Positions 33,568-45,304 of a stretch of DNA of 64,000 bases are shown here, piece by piece. Position numbers and translations under genes: made by a program. Source of the stretch: Olsenella uli. Its GTDB lineage: Bacteria; Actinomycetota; Coriobacteriia; Coriobacteriales; Atopobiaceae. Below the pieces are notes generated by a model. It worked only from the letters and a program-made list of their open reading frames with translations, did no database searches and had not been told where the DNA came from. Location of the stretch: contig NZ_JACJKN010000005.1 in assembly GCF_016900775.1 (NCBI RefSeq), forward strand, positions 62,001 to 126,000, written 5' to 3'. Position 1 is the first letter of the stretch, and each line of letters opens with the position of its first letter.

Positions 33568-34515
33568 ATGGAAAACACCGTCACCATCGGCGAGAAGGAC
33601 GCGGGCGCCCGGGGTGCGACCGCCGCGTCGGGCTCCGGGACCGGGACCCGCGCGCAGGGCCGCGCAGGGTCCCGCAGGCGCCTCGGCTGGGTCGCCATCG
33701 TCCCGTTCTTCGTCATCGTCGCACTCTTCGAGATCATGCCGCTCCTGCAGCTGGCGCTCAACAGCGTCATCGGGCGCGACTCCGAGACGCTCGGCCTCGA
33801 GAACTACGTCCGCGTCTTCACCACCCCGCTCTACCAGCAGTCCATCTGGAACAGCGTCTGGATCAGCCTGCTTTCCGCCGTGGTCGGCATCGTCGTGGCG
33901 TTTCTCGCCGCGCGCTTCGCCCACGAGGCGAGTCCTCGCGTGCGCAACGCCTTCACGATGATCCTCAACATGATGTCGAACTTCTCCGGCGTGCCCCTGG
34001 CCTTCGCCTTCATGATCCTCATGGGCAACGCCGGCGTGCTCACGCTCATCGGCCAGCGCTTCGGCATCCCGCTTCTCGCCAACTTCGACCTCTACGGGGC
34101 CGACGGCCTCGTGATCATGTACATCTACTTCCAGATCCCGCTGGCCACGCTGCTGCTCATCCCCGCCTTCGCGGGCATCAGGAAGTCCTGGCGCGAGGCC
34201 GCCACGATCCTGCAGGCGTCGACCTTCGACTACTGGTTCAGGATCGTCATCCCCAACCTCATGCCGTCGATCCTCGGCACCCTCTCGGTGCTCTTCTCCA
34301 ACGCGCTCGCGGCCTACGCCACCGCCTACGCGCTCGTGATGAACAACTATGCGCTTCTCGCCCTGCAGATCACCTCGCGCTTCAAGGGCGACGTCCAGAC
34401 CGACGCGGCCACCGGCGGCGCGCTGGCCGTGGTGCTCATCGCGCTCATGGTCGTGTGCACGCTCGTGAACAACTACTTCACGCGCCGCGCCGCCAAGGGA
34501 AGGGAGCTCGTCTGA
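33568..34515 (+). CDS. ABC importer permease 1
   Basis: A 315-residue inner permease with six helices. The N-terminal 40 residues are Gly/Ala/Arg-rich and cytosolic. The coupling loop that contacts the ATPase is WREAATILQASTFDYWFRIV, ending before PNLMPSI, an EAA-motif typical of the spermidine/putrescine and iron permease class. ATG 33568 lies rather far from the AAGGAGG at about 33525, and no better start is in frame. It overlaps the next permease by 1 bp (TGATG). Confidence 0.9.
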   Translation: MENTVTIGEKDAGARGATAASGSGTGTRAQGRAGSRRRLGWVAIVPFFVIVALFEIMPLLQLALNSVIGRDSETLGLENYVRVFTTPLYQQSIWNSVWISLLSAVVGIVVAFLAARFAHEASPRVRNAFTMILNMMSNFSGVPLAFAFMILMGNAGVLTLIGQRFGIPLLANFDLYGADGLVIMYIYFQIPLATLLLIPAFAGIRKSWREAATILQASTFDYWFRIVIPNLMPSILGTLSVLFSNALAAYATAYALVMNNYALLALQITSRFKGDVQTDAATGGALAVVLIALMVVCTLVNNYFTRRAAKGRELV

Positions 34516-35351
34516 TGGCCGAGAAGAACCTGCGCGCCGCGCACGCACCCGCCCAGAAGACCTCGCTCGCCGGCAAGATCTTCCTCGGCGTCGTTGCCGC
34601 CTACCTGCTCGTCCCCTTCCTGGCGACGCTCGTGTACTCGCTGTTCGTGGAGTGGACCGACATCCTTCCGTCCGGCTTCACCCTGCGCAACTACCAGGAG
34701 CTCTTCACCAACACCGTGTTCTGGGCCTCCATCGGGCGCACGCTCGTCCTGTGCCTGGTGAGCGTCGCCATCACGATCGTGCTCATCCTGCTCGCGATGT
34801 ACGTCGTCGTGGCCGTCAACCGCAAGGTCGCGCCGGTGATGCAGTTCCTCTGCATGATCCCGTACGCCCTGCAGGGCGTGATCCTCTCGATCGGCATCAT
34901 CTCGCTCTACACCGGGACGGGCACGATCCTCTCCAACCGCATGTTCATGCTCTTCGGCGCCTACACGATCCTGGTGCTCCCCTACATCTACCAGGGCATC
35001 CGCAACGCGCTCAACTCCATCGACGCGGGCATGCTCATCCAGGCGGCCGAGATGCTCGGGTGCGGGCGCTTCCGCGCCTACGTGCAGGTGGTCCTGCCCA
35101 ACATCCTCTCCGGCATCCTCGTCTCGAGCCTGCTCGCCGAGAGCATCATCTTCGGCGACTTCGTGCTCGCCAACAACATCGCCGGCACCAACTACCAGAA
35201 CATCCAGGTGTTCCTCCAGGCGAACATGGACGTCTCGAGCGGTCTTTCGAGCGCCGTCGTCGTCATCATCTTCGTGGTGGTCGCGCTCGTAACCGCGCTC
35301 GTCCTGAAGCTTCAGGGCGCCGCCCAGAACAACGCTAAGGAGCAGGCATAA
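34515..35351 (+). CDS. ABC importer permease 2
   Basis: A 278-residue partner permease with six helices (for example FLGVVAAYLLVPFLATLVYS and VVVIIFVVVALVTALVL). The EAA coupling loop is IQAAEMLGCGRFRAYVQVV before LPNIL. It starts inside the stop of permease 1 and is followed after 1 bp by the ATPase gene, so the three are tightly coupled. With permease 1 it should form the heterodimeric membrane channel. Confidence 0.9.
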   Translation: MAEKNLRAAHAPAQKTSLAGKIFLGVVAAYLLVPFLATLVYSLFVEWTDILPSGFTLRNYQELFTNTVFWASIGRTLVLCLVSVAITIVLILLAMYVVVAVNRKVAPVMQFLCMIPYALQGVILSIGIISLYTGTGTILSNRMFMLFGAYTILVLPYIYQGIRNALNSIDAGMLIQAAEMLGCGRFRAYVQVVLPNILSGILVSSLLAESIIFGDFVLANNIAGTNYQNIQVFLQANMDVSSGLSSAVVVIIFVVVALVTALVLKLQGAAQNNAKEQA

Positions 35352-35352
35352 C

Positions 35353-36384
35353 ATGGCTTACATCGAGTTTAGGGACGTCGTTAAGCGCTTCGGCGACAAC
35401 ACCGTCCTCGACCACATCAACTTCGGCATCCAGCAGGGCGACCTCGTGACGCTGCTCGGCCCCTCCGGCTGCGGCAAGTCCACGCTGCTGCGCTGCCTCT
35501 CGGGCCTCGAGAGCGTCAGCGAGGGCCAGATCGTGCTCGACGGCCGCGACGTCACCAACGTGCCCGCGTCCAAGCGCAACATCGGCATGGTCTTCCAGCA
35601 GTACAGCCTCTTCCCCAACATGACCGTCGAGCAGAACGTCGCCTTCGGCCTCAAGATGAAGAAGGTGCCGAAGGACCAAATCGAGAAGAAGGTCGCGGAC
35701 GCCATCGAGATGGTCGAGCTCAAGGGCAAGGAGCGCGCCTACCCGGCCAACCTCTCCGGCGGCCAGCAGCAGCGCGCGGCCCTCGCCCGCTCCATCGTGA
35801 CCGAGCCCTCGGTGCTCCTGCTCGACGAGCCCCTCTCGGCCATCGACGCCAAGCTCCGCAAGGCGCTGCAGTCCCGCATCCGCGAGATCCACAAGGAGCT
35901 CGGCCTCACCACCATCTTCGTCACGCACGACCAGGACGAGGCCATGGTCATGTCCGACGTGATCCAGCTCTTCCACTCCGGCCGCATCGAGCAGGCCGGC
36001 AGCCCCGTCGAGGTCTACACGAGCCCCGTCTCGGAGTTCGCCGCGAGCTTCATCGGGAGCTACAACCAGCTCAGCGCCGGCGAGTTCTCCCGCCTGACCG
36101 GCGTTGCCGTCCCGGCCGGCAACGTGGTCGCCGTGCGCCCCGAGACCATCGGCATCTCCCTCGAGAGGCCCGAGGCCGCCGAGGGCGCCTACGTGGTGCG
36201 CGGCACCGTCGTCGACAGCACCCCGCGCGGCAACGTTTTGCGCTACACCGTCAACGTGGGCGAGACCACGCTGCGCGTCGACGTCCTCTTCCGCAGCTTC
36301 CACATGTTCGACGACCTCGACACCGTCTGGCTCACCCTCCCCGAGCACGACTGCCTCTGCATCCCCGCCGAGAGCGCCGCGTAA
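35353..36384 (+). CDS. ABC importer ATP-binding protein (PotA/UgpC-like)
   Basis: A 343-residue ATPase with an accessory C-terminal domain. Walker A is GPSGCGKST (about residue 37), Q-loop VFQQYSLFPNM, signature LSGGQQQRAALARS, Walker B VLLLDEPLSAID and switch His in VTHDQDEAM. Residues 240-343 form the OB-fold (TOBE-type) regulatory domain (PAGNVVAVRPETIGISLERP). This layout belongs to the polyamine, iron and phosphonate importer ATPases. It energises the two permeases upstream. Confidence 0.93.
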   Translation: MAYIEFRDVVKRFGDNTVLDHINFGIQQGDLVTLLGPSGCGKSTLLRCLSGLESVSEGQIVLDGRDVTNVPASKRNIGMVFQQYSLFPNMTVEQNVAFGLKMKKVPKDQIEKKVADAIEMVELKGKERAYPANLSGGQQQRAALARSIVTEPSVLLLDEPLSAIDAKLRKALQSRIREIHKELGLTTIFVTHDQDEAMVMSDVIQLFHSGRIEQAGSPVEVYTSPVSEFAASFIGSYNQLSAGEFSRLTGVAVPAGNVVAVRPETIGISLERPEAAEGAYVVRGTVVDSTPRGNVLRYTVNVGETTLRVDVLFRSFHMFDDLDTVWLTLPEHDCLCIPAESAA

Positions 36385-36414
36385 CGGGGGCGCCGGCGAG
36401 AGGGACGTCAGTCC

Positions 36415-36429
36415 GTCCCCTTTGCACGC
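36415..36429. repeat. Partial family-B element
   Basis: GTCCCCTTTGCACGC matches the right half of family-B hairpins; the left half (CGTCAGTCC) is degenerate. It lies between the ATPase and the PHP gene. Confidence 0.5.
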
Positions 36430-36464
36430 CTCCCCTTCGCCCCACCGACAGCAAGGAGCGCACC

Positions 36465-37460
36465 ATGCCCTTCTCAGACCAGGCCTTCCTCGCCCCCGGC
36501 GGCAGCCGCTACAAGGGCAACCTGCACAGCCACACCACCAACTCCGACGGCCGCCTCACCCCCGCGGAGTCCGTCGCGGCCTTCCGCGCGCACGGCTACG
36601 ACTTCCTGTGCCTCTCCGAGCACGACCTCTACACCGACTACTCGGACGCCTTCGACGACGAGGGCTTCGTCATCCTCCCCGGCCTCGAGGCCTCGGCCTA
36701 CCTGTACGCGGACGAGTCCGAGTCCGTGCGCCTGCGCTGCCATCACATGCACGGCATCCTCGGGACCGACGAGATGGTCGGCGCGGCGCCGCGGCTCTTC
36801 TCGCACATGGAGCGCCTCGAGCCGATCCGCTGCCACGGGAGCTGGGACGGCGAGGCCGTGGCCGGCGAGCTGGCGCGGCGCCTTGCCGAGCGCGGCTGCG
36901 TCGTGACGTACAACCACCCCATCTGGAGCCGCGTGGAACCAGACGAGTTCTGCGGGGCCGAGGGGTACTTCGCGCTCGAGATCTTCAACTACGATACGGT
37001 GAACGAGTCCGGGACCGGCTATGACGTCACCTACTGGGACCTCATGCTGCGCCGCGGGCGTCGCGTGCTCGGCTTTGCCTCCGACGACAACCATAACGAG
37101 GGCCTGTTCGACGACGCCTTCGGCGGCTGGGTCGTCGTGCGAGCTCCCGAGCTCTCGAGGGACGCTATCGTCCGCGCGCTTCTCGCAGGCGACTACTACT
37201 CCTCGAGCGGCCCCGAGCTCCTCTCCTGGGGAGTCGAGGCCGGGCGGGTGTGGGTCGAGTGCTCGCCGTGCGAGCGCGTGAACCTCGTGGCGGGAGGCCC
37301 CGTCAACGCGGGCGGCACCGTCATCGCGCAGGCCGGCACCGAGGGCCTCACGCACGCGGAGTTCGAGCTGCGTGGCGGCGAGACCTACCTTCGCGTCGAG
37401 TGCGTCGACGCGCGCGGGCGGACGGCCTGGTCAAACCCCGCCTTCGCGGACGAGGCATAG
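36465..37460 (+). CDS. PHP-domain phosphoesterase, CehA/McbA-like
   Basis: A 331-residue metallohydrolase of the PHP superfamily, which cleaves phosphate esters with two or three metal ions. Metal ligands visible: HxH in NLHSHTTNSDG, His/Asp in SEHD, Glu in PGLEAS, His in TYNHPIW and Asp/His in SDDNH. The KGNLHSHTTNSDGRL start and the C-terminal beta-sandwich resemble CehA/McbA members. ATG 36465 has a spaced AAGGAG. It follows the importer ATPase by 80 bp on the same strand. I infer that it processes the imported compound, for example by removing a phosphate or opening a phosphodiester. No signal peptide, so it acts in the cytosol. Confidence 0.82.
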   Translation: MPFSDQAFLAPGGSRYKGNLHSHTTNSDGRLTPAESVAAFRAHGYDFLCLSEHDLYTDYSDAFDDEGFVILPGLEASAYLYADESESVRLRCHHMHGILGTDEMVGAAPRLFSHMERLEPIRCHGSWDGEAVAGELARRLAERGCVVTYNHPIWSRVEPDEFCGAEGYFALEIFNYDTVNESGTGYDVTYWDLMLRRGRRVLGFASDDNHNEGLFDDAFGGWVVVRAPELSRDAIVRALLAGDYYSSSGPELLSWGVEAGRVWVECSPCERVNLVAGGPVNAGGTVIAQAGTEGLTHAEFELRGGETYLRVECVDARGRTAWSNPAFADEA

Positions 37461-37507
37461 GCGGGCGCACGTCCTTCTCGCCCGGCGGCGAGCACATGGC
37501 CCACGCG

Positions 37508-37545
37508 AAAGGCACGCCCCAGGCCTACGGAGCGTGCCTTTTGCC
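37508..37545. terminator. Terminator between convergent PHP genes
   Basis: AAAGGCACGC (37508-37517) pairs perfectly with GCGTGCCTTT (37532-37541). A-rich and T-rich edges lie on opposite sides, so it can end transcription from both directions. Confidence 0.75.
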
Positions 37546-37585
37546 TAAATCGGGGTACGACGAGAAGGGCGGCCGCCCCGGTGCC

Positions 37586-38428
37586 CTACCGCAGCGGCAT
37601 GGACTCCCAGGAGCCGTCCGCGCGCGGGACCTCGGCCGTGCGGTAGCCCACCTCCCAGGCGTGCGCGTAGGCGGCGCGGATCCCGTCGCATATGTCTTCC
37701 GGCCGGTGGCCGTCCGAGCCAACGGTGATGGGCACCCGCGCGCGTCGGAAGCGCTCGAGCAGGCCGCGGGCGGGGTAGTAGTCCCCCACCCCCTTGCGCC
37801 AGCCGGCCGTGGAGAGCTCCACGCGCCGCCCCGTGTCGCGCGCACAGGACGCCATCTGGTCCCAGAGGGGCACGAGGTCGATCGTAGGGGCAAAGCCCGC
37901 GTTCGCGAAGCGCATGGCGAGGTCGGGGTGCGCCATCGTGGAGAAGGGAAGCGGGCTCTCGCAGGCGCGGCACCACGTGGCGGCGTAGCGGCGCCACACC
38001 TCGTCGGGGCCGAGCTCGCGCCAGATGCGCTGGTCGGAGGGGTCGTCGATCCAGGCCCCGTCGTCCTGCTCGCCCAGCCAGTGGACACTTCCCAGGAGAA
38101 CCTGTGCGTCGGCCGCCCAGCGCTCGACGTTGCCCTCGCAGCCGGGGTACCAGTCGCACTCGAACCCGTAGATCATCTCGAGGCCGGGGTGGGCGTCGCG
38201 GGCGGCCTCCCACGCGGCGCGGTGCTCGGGGAGCTCGGCCTCCACGACCTGCACCTCCCCCGCCGGGTCCATGACGGCAGGCAGCGTGAGGTGGTCCGTC
38301 GAGACGAGCACGCGGCAGCCGGCGGCCTCCGCGGCGTGCGCGTTCTCCTCGAAGGTCCCCGCCCCGTCCGAGAAGTGCGTGTGGGTGTGGGTGTCAACGA
38401 TAGATCCGGGAGCGAGCGGACGTGCCAC
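37586..38428 (-). CDS. PHP-domain phosphatase, histidinol-phosphatase-like
   Basis: A second PHP enzyme of 280 residues, more like HisJ/HisK-type phosphatases. Ligands: DTHTHTHFSD, STDHL, Glu in FECDWYPG, His in MAHPDLAM and Asp/His in GSDGHRPEDI. GTG 38428 follows AAGGAG at 6 bp and starts right before the first motif; the longer frame from 38575 is not supported. No his genes are nearby and it is convergent with the importer-linked PHP gene, so a role in phosphoester use rather than histidine synthesis is likely but unproved. Confidence 0.82.
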   Translation of the reverse strand: MARPLAPGSIVDTHTHTHFSDGAGTFEENAHAAEAAGCRVLVSTDHLTLPAVMDPAGEVQVVEAELPEHRAAWEAARDAHPGLEMIYGFECDWYPGCEGNVERWAADAQVLLGSVHWLGEQDDGAWIDDPSDQRIWRELGPDEVWRRYAATWCRACESPLPFSTMAHPDLAMRFANAGFAPTIDLVPLWDQMASCARDTGRRVELSTAGWRKGVGDYYPARGLLERFRRARVPITVGSDGHRPEDICDGIRAAYAHAWEVGYRTAEVPRADGSWESMPLR

Positions 38429-38569
38429 GGGGTTCTCCTTGCTTCTGCGGGCTGCACTCACACCGATGATATCCCAGCCCCGTTCGCGTCGTGTAAGCGG
38501 CCCATAAGGCGGGCCGCCGGGCGTGAAGCCCGACGGCCCGCCGCACGGGGGTCGAAAGCGTGCGGAAGC

Positions 38570-38596
38570 GTGCAAAAGTGCCTGTCCCTTTTACAC
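38570..38596. repeat. Family-B palindrome at the carB stop codon
   Basis: GTGCAAAAG, TGCCTGTCC, CTTTTACAC; one arm mismatch. It lies 2 bp after the carB TAA. Confidence 0.85.
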
Positions 38597-38598
38597 GC

Positions 38599-41817
<3,219 letters not shown>

Positions 41818-43086
41818 CTAGAAGCGCCTCCCCTCGCGGACGTCGATGGCGAGGTAGTCGTCCTCGCCGCGCATGAGCTTGGCAAACGCCGCAAAGGCGT
41901 ACGTGGAGTCGTTGGGGCCGGGCTTGGCCTCGGGGTGGTACTGCATGGAGAAGGCCGGGATGTCGAGGAACTGGATGCCCTCGGGCGTGCCGTCGTTGAG
42001 GTTGACGTGCGTGAGGCGGATGCGGCCGTACTTCTCGCTCTGGACCACCGGCGCCACGTGGCGGCGGCTCCAGAAGCGCAGGTCCTCGTCCGCGGGGTGC
42101 TCCGCCACGCCGCCCGAGAGCTCCGGCACGAGCGGGCCGAAGGACGAGAAGACCGGGCCGTAGTTGTGGTTCTGCGCGGTGATCTCCACCTTGCCGGTGA
42201 GCAGGTTCATCACGGGCTCGTTGCCGCCGTGGTGGCCGTACGGGAGCTTCTCAATCTGGCCGCCGGCCGCCATGGAGATGACCTGGTTGCCGAGGCAGAT
42301 GCCAAAGACCGGGAGCTTGCCGAGGCACGCGCGCACGGCCTCGACCACGGGCGGGACGGAAATGGGGTCGCCGGGGCCGTTGGAGAAGAACACGCCGTCG
42401 GGCGCCATCTCGAGGACCTTCTCAGCCGGCGTGTCCCACGGCACGACGGTGACCTCGCAGCCGGCGGCCGAGAGGCGCTTGGCGATGCCCTTCTTCTCGC
42501 CGCAGTCGTAGGCCACGACGCGCAGGCGCGGCTGGCCGTCGGCGTCCTGGCCGGGCACGACGTAGGGCTCGTCCGTGGAGACGTCGGCCACGTAGTTGTG
42601 GTCGGCGATGGCCGGGGAAGCCTTGACGCGGGCGACGAGGCTCTCCGGGTCGAGGTCCGTGGTGGAGATGGCCGCCCGCATGGCGCCGCCCTCGCGGATG
42701 GCAAGCGTCAGGGCTCGGGTGTCCACGTCCTCGATGGCAACGACGCCGCGCTGCTCGAGGAAGGCGGGCAGGGACTCCACGGACTGCCAGTTGCTCGGCG
42801 TGTAGCACATGTCGTGGACCACGAGACCGGAGAGGTGCAGCGGGTCGCCCTGCATGTCCTTCTCGTTGATCCCGTAGTTGCCGATCTGGGGGTAGGTGAG
42901 CGTCACGATCTGGCCCGCGTAGGACGGGTCGGAGACGATCTCCTGGTAGCCGACCATCGAGGTGTTGAACACAATCTCGCCGAAGGTCTCGCCCTCTGCG
43001 CCTGCAGAGCGCCCAAAGAAGTGCATCCCGTTCTCGAGCGCGAGCAGCGCCCTCGGATGCCTGCCGTCGTCAACCAGTAGGTTCAC
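41818..43086 (-). CDS. carA: Carbamoyl-phosphate synthase small subunit (glutamine amidotransferase)
   Basis: CarA hydrolyses glutamine and passes ammonia to CarB. The class I amidotransferase domain has the nucleophile Cys in PVFGICLGNQV and the His/Glu pair in MQYHPEAKPG; the N-terminal domain shows GETFGEIVFNTSMVGYQE. I take GTG 43086 as start, with AAAGGGCGG about 10 bp upstream; this gives 422 aa, somewhat longer than many CarA proteins (about 360-390). The frame stays open to 43287, but that region is the leader with a terminator hairpin. Same transcript as carB. Confidence 0.96.
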   Translation of the reverse strand: MNLLVDDGRHPRALLALENGMHFFGRSAGAEGETFGEIVFNTSMVGYQEIVSDPSYAGQIVTLTYPQIGNYGINEKDMQGDPLHLSGLVVHDMCYTPSNWQSVESLPAFLEQRGVVAIEDVDTRALTLAIREGGAMRAAISTTDLDPESLVARVKASPAIADHNYVADVSTDEPYVVPGQDADGQPRLRVVAYDCGEKKGIAKRLSAAGCEVTVVPWDTPAEKVLEMAPDGVFFSNGPGDPISVPPVVEAVRACLGKLPVFGICLGNQVISMAAGGQIEKLPYGHHGGNEPVMNLLTGKVEITAQNHNYGPVFSSFGPLVPELSGGVAEHPADEDLRFWSRRHVAPVVQSEKYGRIRLTHVNLNDGTPEGIQFLDIPAFSMQYHPEAKPGPNDSTYAFAAFAKLMRGEDDYLAIDVREGRRF

Positions 43087-43133
43087 ATCAACACCGCCCT
43101 TTCGTCGTGCGCCCAGGGGCAAACCCGCAGCTA

Positions 43134-43170
43134 CAAAAAACGGAGCAACCGCCGCGCGGCGGAGACTCCG
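43134..43170 (-). terminator. Intrinsic terminator in the carAB leader (candidate attenuator)
   Basis: On the minus strand CGGAG...CTCCG encloses a second GC stem (CCGCC/GGCGG) and is followed by TTTTTTG, about 50 bp before the carA start and about 70 bp after a TATACT -10-like site. GCAGCTGC upstream and GTAGCTGC downstream of it are complementary and could form an alternative fold. Upstream, CGGT-ACGAGAG-ACCG (around 43207-43221) is a small stem-loop that might bind a regulator such as PyrR. Attenuation by pyrimidine supply is the natural guess. Confidence 0.65.
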
Positions 43171-43238
43171 AATAAGGCAGCTGCAGTTAGGTTGTGGACG
43201 CCTTTTCGGTCTCTCGTACCGTCTTAAAGGTCTTAGAC

Positions 43239-43244
43239 AGTATA
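43239..43244 (-). promoter_or_regulatory. Probable carAB promoter -10 element
   Basis: TATACT on the minus strand, about 155 bp before the carA start and before the leader terminator. The -35 region is weak. Position makes the 43.13-43.24 kb stretch a transcribed leader. Confidence 0.45.
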
Positions 43245-43296
43245 GCCGGTCGGCCGTTGCTTGTGGGACGACATAACGCCTTCGCAAAAAAACATG

Positions 43297-43390
43297 AGCG
43301 GCTTGGGGACGGGTTATTCGCCGCAGCCTCTTTGGGACAGGCCGGCCTGTCCCAAAGCCTCTGAGAGAGACAACCCGTCCCCAAACCGCT
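43297..43390. repeat. Family-C long hairpin, copy 1
   Basis: Outer arms AGCGGCTTGGGGACGGGTT and AACCCGTCCCCAAACCGCT (43372-43390, one mismatch) enclose an inner perfect palindrome, CTTTGGGACAGGCC facing GGCCTGTCCCAAAG (43330-43357). It lies between the divergent carA and PTS promoters. Together with the carA leader and the operator at 43454 it fills the 420-bp gap between these genes. Confidence 0.88.
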
Positions 43391-43453
43391 GCCGTTCACC
43401 ACGAATATGATGCCGCTGGCGGATGGTGACCCAGGTTCTCGCCTGCTCAGCAT

Positions 43454-43471
43454 AACTCTATATATAGTTAT
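43454..43471. promoter_or_regulatory. AT-rich palindromic operator before the PTS genes
   Basis: TAACTCTATATATAGTTA is an 18-bp near-perfect palindrome (8 of 9 pairs) in a strikingly AT-rich 35-bp island (43452-43482) about 40 bp before the IIC start. AT-rich dyads of this size are typical of GntR/HutC operators, and a GntR gene lies at the end of this cluster. The island may include the -10 region. Confidence 0.6.
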
Positions 43472-43510
43472 ATATACATAGTAGGCAGCCGCAAGGAGAG
43501 AGGAAGAGAA

Positions 43511-44380
43511 ATGATTGGAGCACTGCAGATCCTGCTGTTGTCGCTCGTGGCTGCGTTCACCGTCGTGTGTGGGCAGAACTGGTGGCAGACGGCCAACCAG
43601 CCCGTGTTCGTTGGCCTCGCGGCCGGCGTCATCATGGGCGATCCGGCCACTGGCATGTTCATCGGCGGCAGCATGCAGCTCACGGTCCTGGGCATCGGCA
43701 CCTTCGGAGGGTCGAGCCACATTGACGCCAACACGGGCTCTATCATCGCGACGGCCTTCTCCGTCGCCCTCGGCATGGACCCGTCCCAGGCGCTCGCGGC
43801 CATCGCCGTGCCCGTAGCGGCCATCCTCACCGTGGTCGACGTGCTCGGCCGATTCTGCAACACGTTCTTCCAGCACCGGATCGACACCATGATCGAGCGA
43901 GAGGACTACGCCGGCATCGAGCGCAACTTCCTCTACGGCATCATCCCCTGGGCGCTCTCCCGCGCACTCCCCGCGGCGCTCGCGCTTGCCTTTGGCCAGG
44001 GCGTCGTCCAGTCGCTCATGGACATCCTGAACGGCCCTCTCGCCTGGCTCGGCACCGGCCTGGGCGTCGCCGGGGCGGTCCTGCCCGCGGTGGGCTTTGC
44101 CATCCTGCTTCGCTACCTGCCCGTCAGGGAGAACTGGCACTACCTCGTCTTTGGCTTCGTGGTCACCATCTTCTTCAACTACCTCTTCACCAACGTGAAG
44201 TCGATGGGCACCGCCGTGGCCGGGGCCGTCGAGGGCTTCTCCGGCAACTTCATCGGCCTGCCGATGCTCGGCATCGCGCTCGTGGGCCTGTTCCTCGCCG
44301 TGAGCCACTACAAGACCACGTCCGGGCGCACCGCCTCGCAGGACACTGCCCAGGAGGGGGATGACGACGATGAGCTCTAA
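43511..44380 (+). CDS. PTS mannose/fructose/sorbose family transporter, IIC component
   Basis: A 289-residue membrane component of a mannose-family (EII-Sor) phosphotransferase system. It has the family pattern LQILLLSLVAAFTVVCGQNW, the VGLAAGVIMGDPATGMFIGG segment and SMQLTVLGIGTFGGSSHID, with about seven hydrophobic segments. The sugar binds here and in IID while crossing the membrane. ATG 43511 follows AAGGAGAGAGGAAGAG. It overlaps IID by 20 bp. No IIA or IIB gene is found in the window, so phosphate must come from components encoded elsewhere. Confidence 0.93.
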   Translation: MIGALQILLLSLVAAFTVVCGQNWWQTANQPVFVGLAAGVIMGDPATGMFIGGSMQLTVLGIGTFGGSSHIDANTGSIIATAFSVALGMDPSQALAAIAVPVAAILTVVDVLGRFCNTFFQHRIDTMIEREDYAGIERNFLYGIIPWALSRALPAALALAFGQGVVQSLMDILNGPLAWLGTGLGVAGAVLPAVGFAILLRYLPVRENWHYLVFGFVVTIFFNYLFTNVKSMGTAVAGAVEGFSGNFIGLPMLGIALVGLFLAVSHYKTTSGRTASQDTAQEGDDDDEL

Positions 44381-45197
44381 CGAGAAGAGCACGACGCGCT
44401 ACGCCGTTACCAAGGCCGACATCAACCAGATCAACCGCCGCAGCATCTTTGGCTTCCAGCTCGGGTGGAACTACGAGCGCATGCAGGGCTCCGGCTACCT
44501 GTTCACGATGCTGCCCGTCATGCGCAGGATCTACGGGGACCACACGCCCGAGCTCAAGCGCATGATGCAGACCGAGAACCAGTTCTTCAACACCTCGAAC
44601 TTCCTGAACAACCTCGTCATCGGCATCGACCTGGCCGTCCAGGAGGAGGAGGGCGCCGCCGCCGAGGACACGATTATCGGCATCAAGACCGGCCTCATGG
44701 GCCCCTTCGCCTCGGTCGGGGACGCCATCTTCGGATCGCTCGTGCCCACGATCTTTGGCGCGCTCGCGGCCTCGATGGCCGTGACCGGCAACCCGCTCGG
44801 CATCATCCTCTGGACCATCGAGTGCGTCGTCACCTTCGCGCTGCGCTGGTGGGAGACCGGCTTTGCCTACAAGACCGGGAGCAACCTCATCTCCACCATG
44901 CACAACAAGCTCAACGCCATCACGGCCTCCGCGAGCGTGCTCGGCATCTTCATGGTGGGATCGCTCGTGGCCTCGAACATCGGCGTCGTGTTCACCGTCA
45001 ACCCGAGCGTCGCGGGCGCCTCGATCAACCTCCAGAACACGCTCAACACCGTGCTCCCCGGGCTGCTGCCCGCCGGCATCGTGGCCCTCATCTACTGGGG
45101 CCTCGGCCGCAAGGGCATGACCTCCACCAAGATGATCTTCATCACCCTCGTGGCGGCCGTGGCACTCTCCGCCCTCGGCATCATCGCCAAGGGCTAG
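44361..45197 (+). CDS. PTS mannose/fructose/sorbose family transporter, IID component
   Basis: A 278-residue IID subunit, unique to the mannose PTS family. It shows INRRSIFGFQLGWNYERMQG, the FNTSNFLNNLVIGIDLAVQE segment and the DTIIGIKTGLMGPFASVGDA motif typical of IID, followed by membrane helices to the C-terminus. ATG 44361 is close to AGGAGG; ATG 44370 is the alternative. It pairs with IIC to form the sugar channel. Next gene: a sulfatase 107 bp downstream. Confidence 0.93.
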   Translation: MTTMSSNEKSTTRYAVTKADINQINRRSIFGFQLGWNYERMQGSGYLFTMLPVMRRIYGDHTPELKRMMQTENQFFNTSNFLNNLVIGIDLAVQEEEGAAAEDTIIGIKTGLMGPFASVGDAIFGSLVPTIFGALAASMAVTGNPLGIILWTIECVVTFALRWWETGFAYKTGSNLISTMHNKLNAITASASVLGIFMVGSLVASNIGVVFTVNPSVAGASINLQNTLNTVLPGLLPAGIVALIYWGLGRKGMTSTKMIFITLVAAVALSALGIIAKG

Positions 45198-45304
45198 CAA
45201 GGCCCGCCCCCCTGCGGCGCGCCCCGCTCCTCCTGCGGGACGCGCCATGTCCCTCCCGGCCGGGGCGCGGTATAACGAGTAGTACGGAGCGAAAGGAGCA
45301 GAGC

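Noticed and set aside
43297-43390. Rho-independent terminator
   Set aside because: The stem is strong but no T-run follows, and it lies between divergent promoters, where no transcript needs to end.
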